Shown here: positions 63,881 through 64,000 of the stretch, piece after piece | Layout of the letters: each line of letters starts with the position of its first letter | Position numbering within the stretch: position 1 is the stretch's first letter | Source: Solimicrobium sp040544425 | GTDB taxonomy: Bacteria > Pseudomonadota > Gammaproteobacteria > Burkholderiales > Burkholderiaceae_D | DNA length: 64,000 nucleotides | Direction: 5' to 3' | Assembly: GCA_040544425.1 (NCBI GenBank) | Contig: JBEONO010000008.1 | Location: forward strand, 135,284 to 199,283 | Program-made: the position numbers and the translations under genes | Notes under the pieces: generated by a model | What the model was told of the DNA's origin: nothing | What the model saw: only the letters and a program-made list of their open reading frames with translations | Databases searched by the model: none

Positions 63881-64000
63881 TTATTCAACAAACTGTTCGT
63901 TACCAACCATGCCGATCTTGGTGACATTGTTACGCTGTGCTGCGGCCATCACACTTGCCACAGTTTTATACGCAACCAGCTTGTTCGGACGCAAATGCAC
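63881..64000 (-). CDS. ExbD/TolR-family protein, C-terminal end only
   Basis: Only the last 39 codons lie in the window. They read HLRPNKLVAYKTVASVMAAAQ then NNVTKIGMVGNEQFVE and stop. This is the C-terminal periplasmic part of ExbD-type biopolymer transport proteins, which energise TonB-dependent receptors with ExbB. It may serve receptors such as the one at 47090-49255. The rest of the gene lies to the right. Confidence 0.75.
   Translation of the reverse strand: MHLRPNKLVAYKTVASVMAAAQRNNVTKIGMVGNEQFVE

Overview
The window reads as chromosomal DNA of a betaproteobacterium, most likely Burkholderiales and perhaps close to Oxalobacteraceae. This is an inference from gene content: ppiD, hupB beside tRNA-Val and tRNA-Asp, wrbA followed by a DUF2069 gene, ribBA-ribH-nusB, ubiD, hpnC, and CcmF/CcmH/CcmI cytochrome maturation. 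No 16S gene is present, so the genus is not fixed. Genes are densely packed, with many 4-nt ATGA overlaps.

Layout. 1-1679: LytS/LytT-type two-component pair. 1736-10050: a stress or efflux locus with an ArsR regulator and a DUF2892 protein divergent from an RND adaptor, RND pump, second DUF2892 protein and TolC-like channel. It continues with a sulfide:quinone-reductase-like flavoprotein interrupted by an in-frame TAG, and a second ArsR regulator. 10472-12205: MASE3-type histidine kinase. 12270-12869: HigBA-like toxin-antitoxin pair. 13098-14273: polytopic membrane protein. 14610-16541: ppiD.

16751-30830 is the standout region. A minus-strand run encodes a diheme-b-like membrane protein, a 24-haem cytochrome c, a 33-haem cytochrome c, a TPR/beta-barrel outer-membrane protein and a CcmI-like protein. 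Divergent to it is a membrane-anchored double-ferredoxin/FAD oxidoreductase. Next come ccmF, ccmH and a second ccmI. Together they look like an inner-membrane-to-cell-surface electron conduit (57 predicted c haems in two proteins) packaged with part of its own haem-attachment machinery. The plan resembles the large porin-cytochrome clusters reported in neutrophilic Fe(II) oxidisers (PCC3-type, from memory). The block lies between ppiD and the tRNA/hupB genes, which I recall as adjacent in many Burkholderiales.

31276-44630: tRNA-Asp, tRNA-Val, hupB, nadB, wrbA-like, DUF2069, a GlcD-like FAD dehydrogenase, a DUF4124-like secreted protein, oleate hydratase, CYTH and M14 proteins, tRNA-Pro, a GH51 arabinofuranosidase, a small ORF with its own terminator, and an M61 peptidase. 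44955-53727: a DUF805 protein, a 309-bp inverted-repeat element abutting hpnC, hpnC, a DUF2946-like protein, a TonB-dependent receptor, an MHS-type transporter, ubiD, a strong orphan promoter with a structured leader, and a lytic transglycosylase. 53786-57848: nusB, ribH, ribBA (GTP cyclohydrolase II half degenerate), a DUF1488 protein, a secreted protein and a CapA-like protein. 57845-63627: a four-gene signalling operon (periplasmic sugar-binding-like protein, Cache/PAS histidine kinase, HD-GYP response regulator, HTH-receiver protein). The right edge cuts an exbD-like gene.

Three themes recur: redox and electron transfer (cytochrome cluster, SQR-like gene, several flavoproteins), metal or sulfur stress sensing (two ArsR proteins, RND pump, DUF2946/TonB pair), and signal transduction (three histidine kinases, two of which share an unusual core motif).
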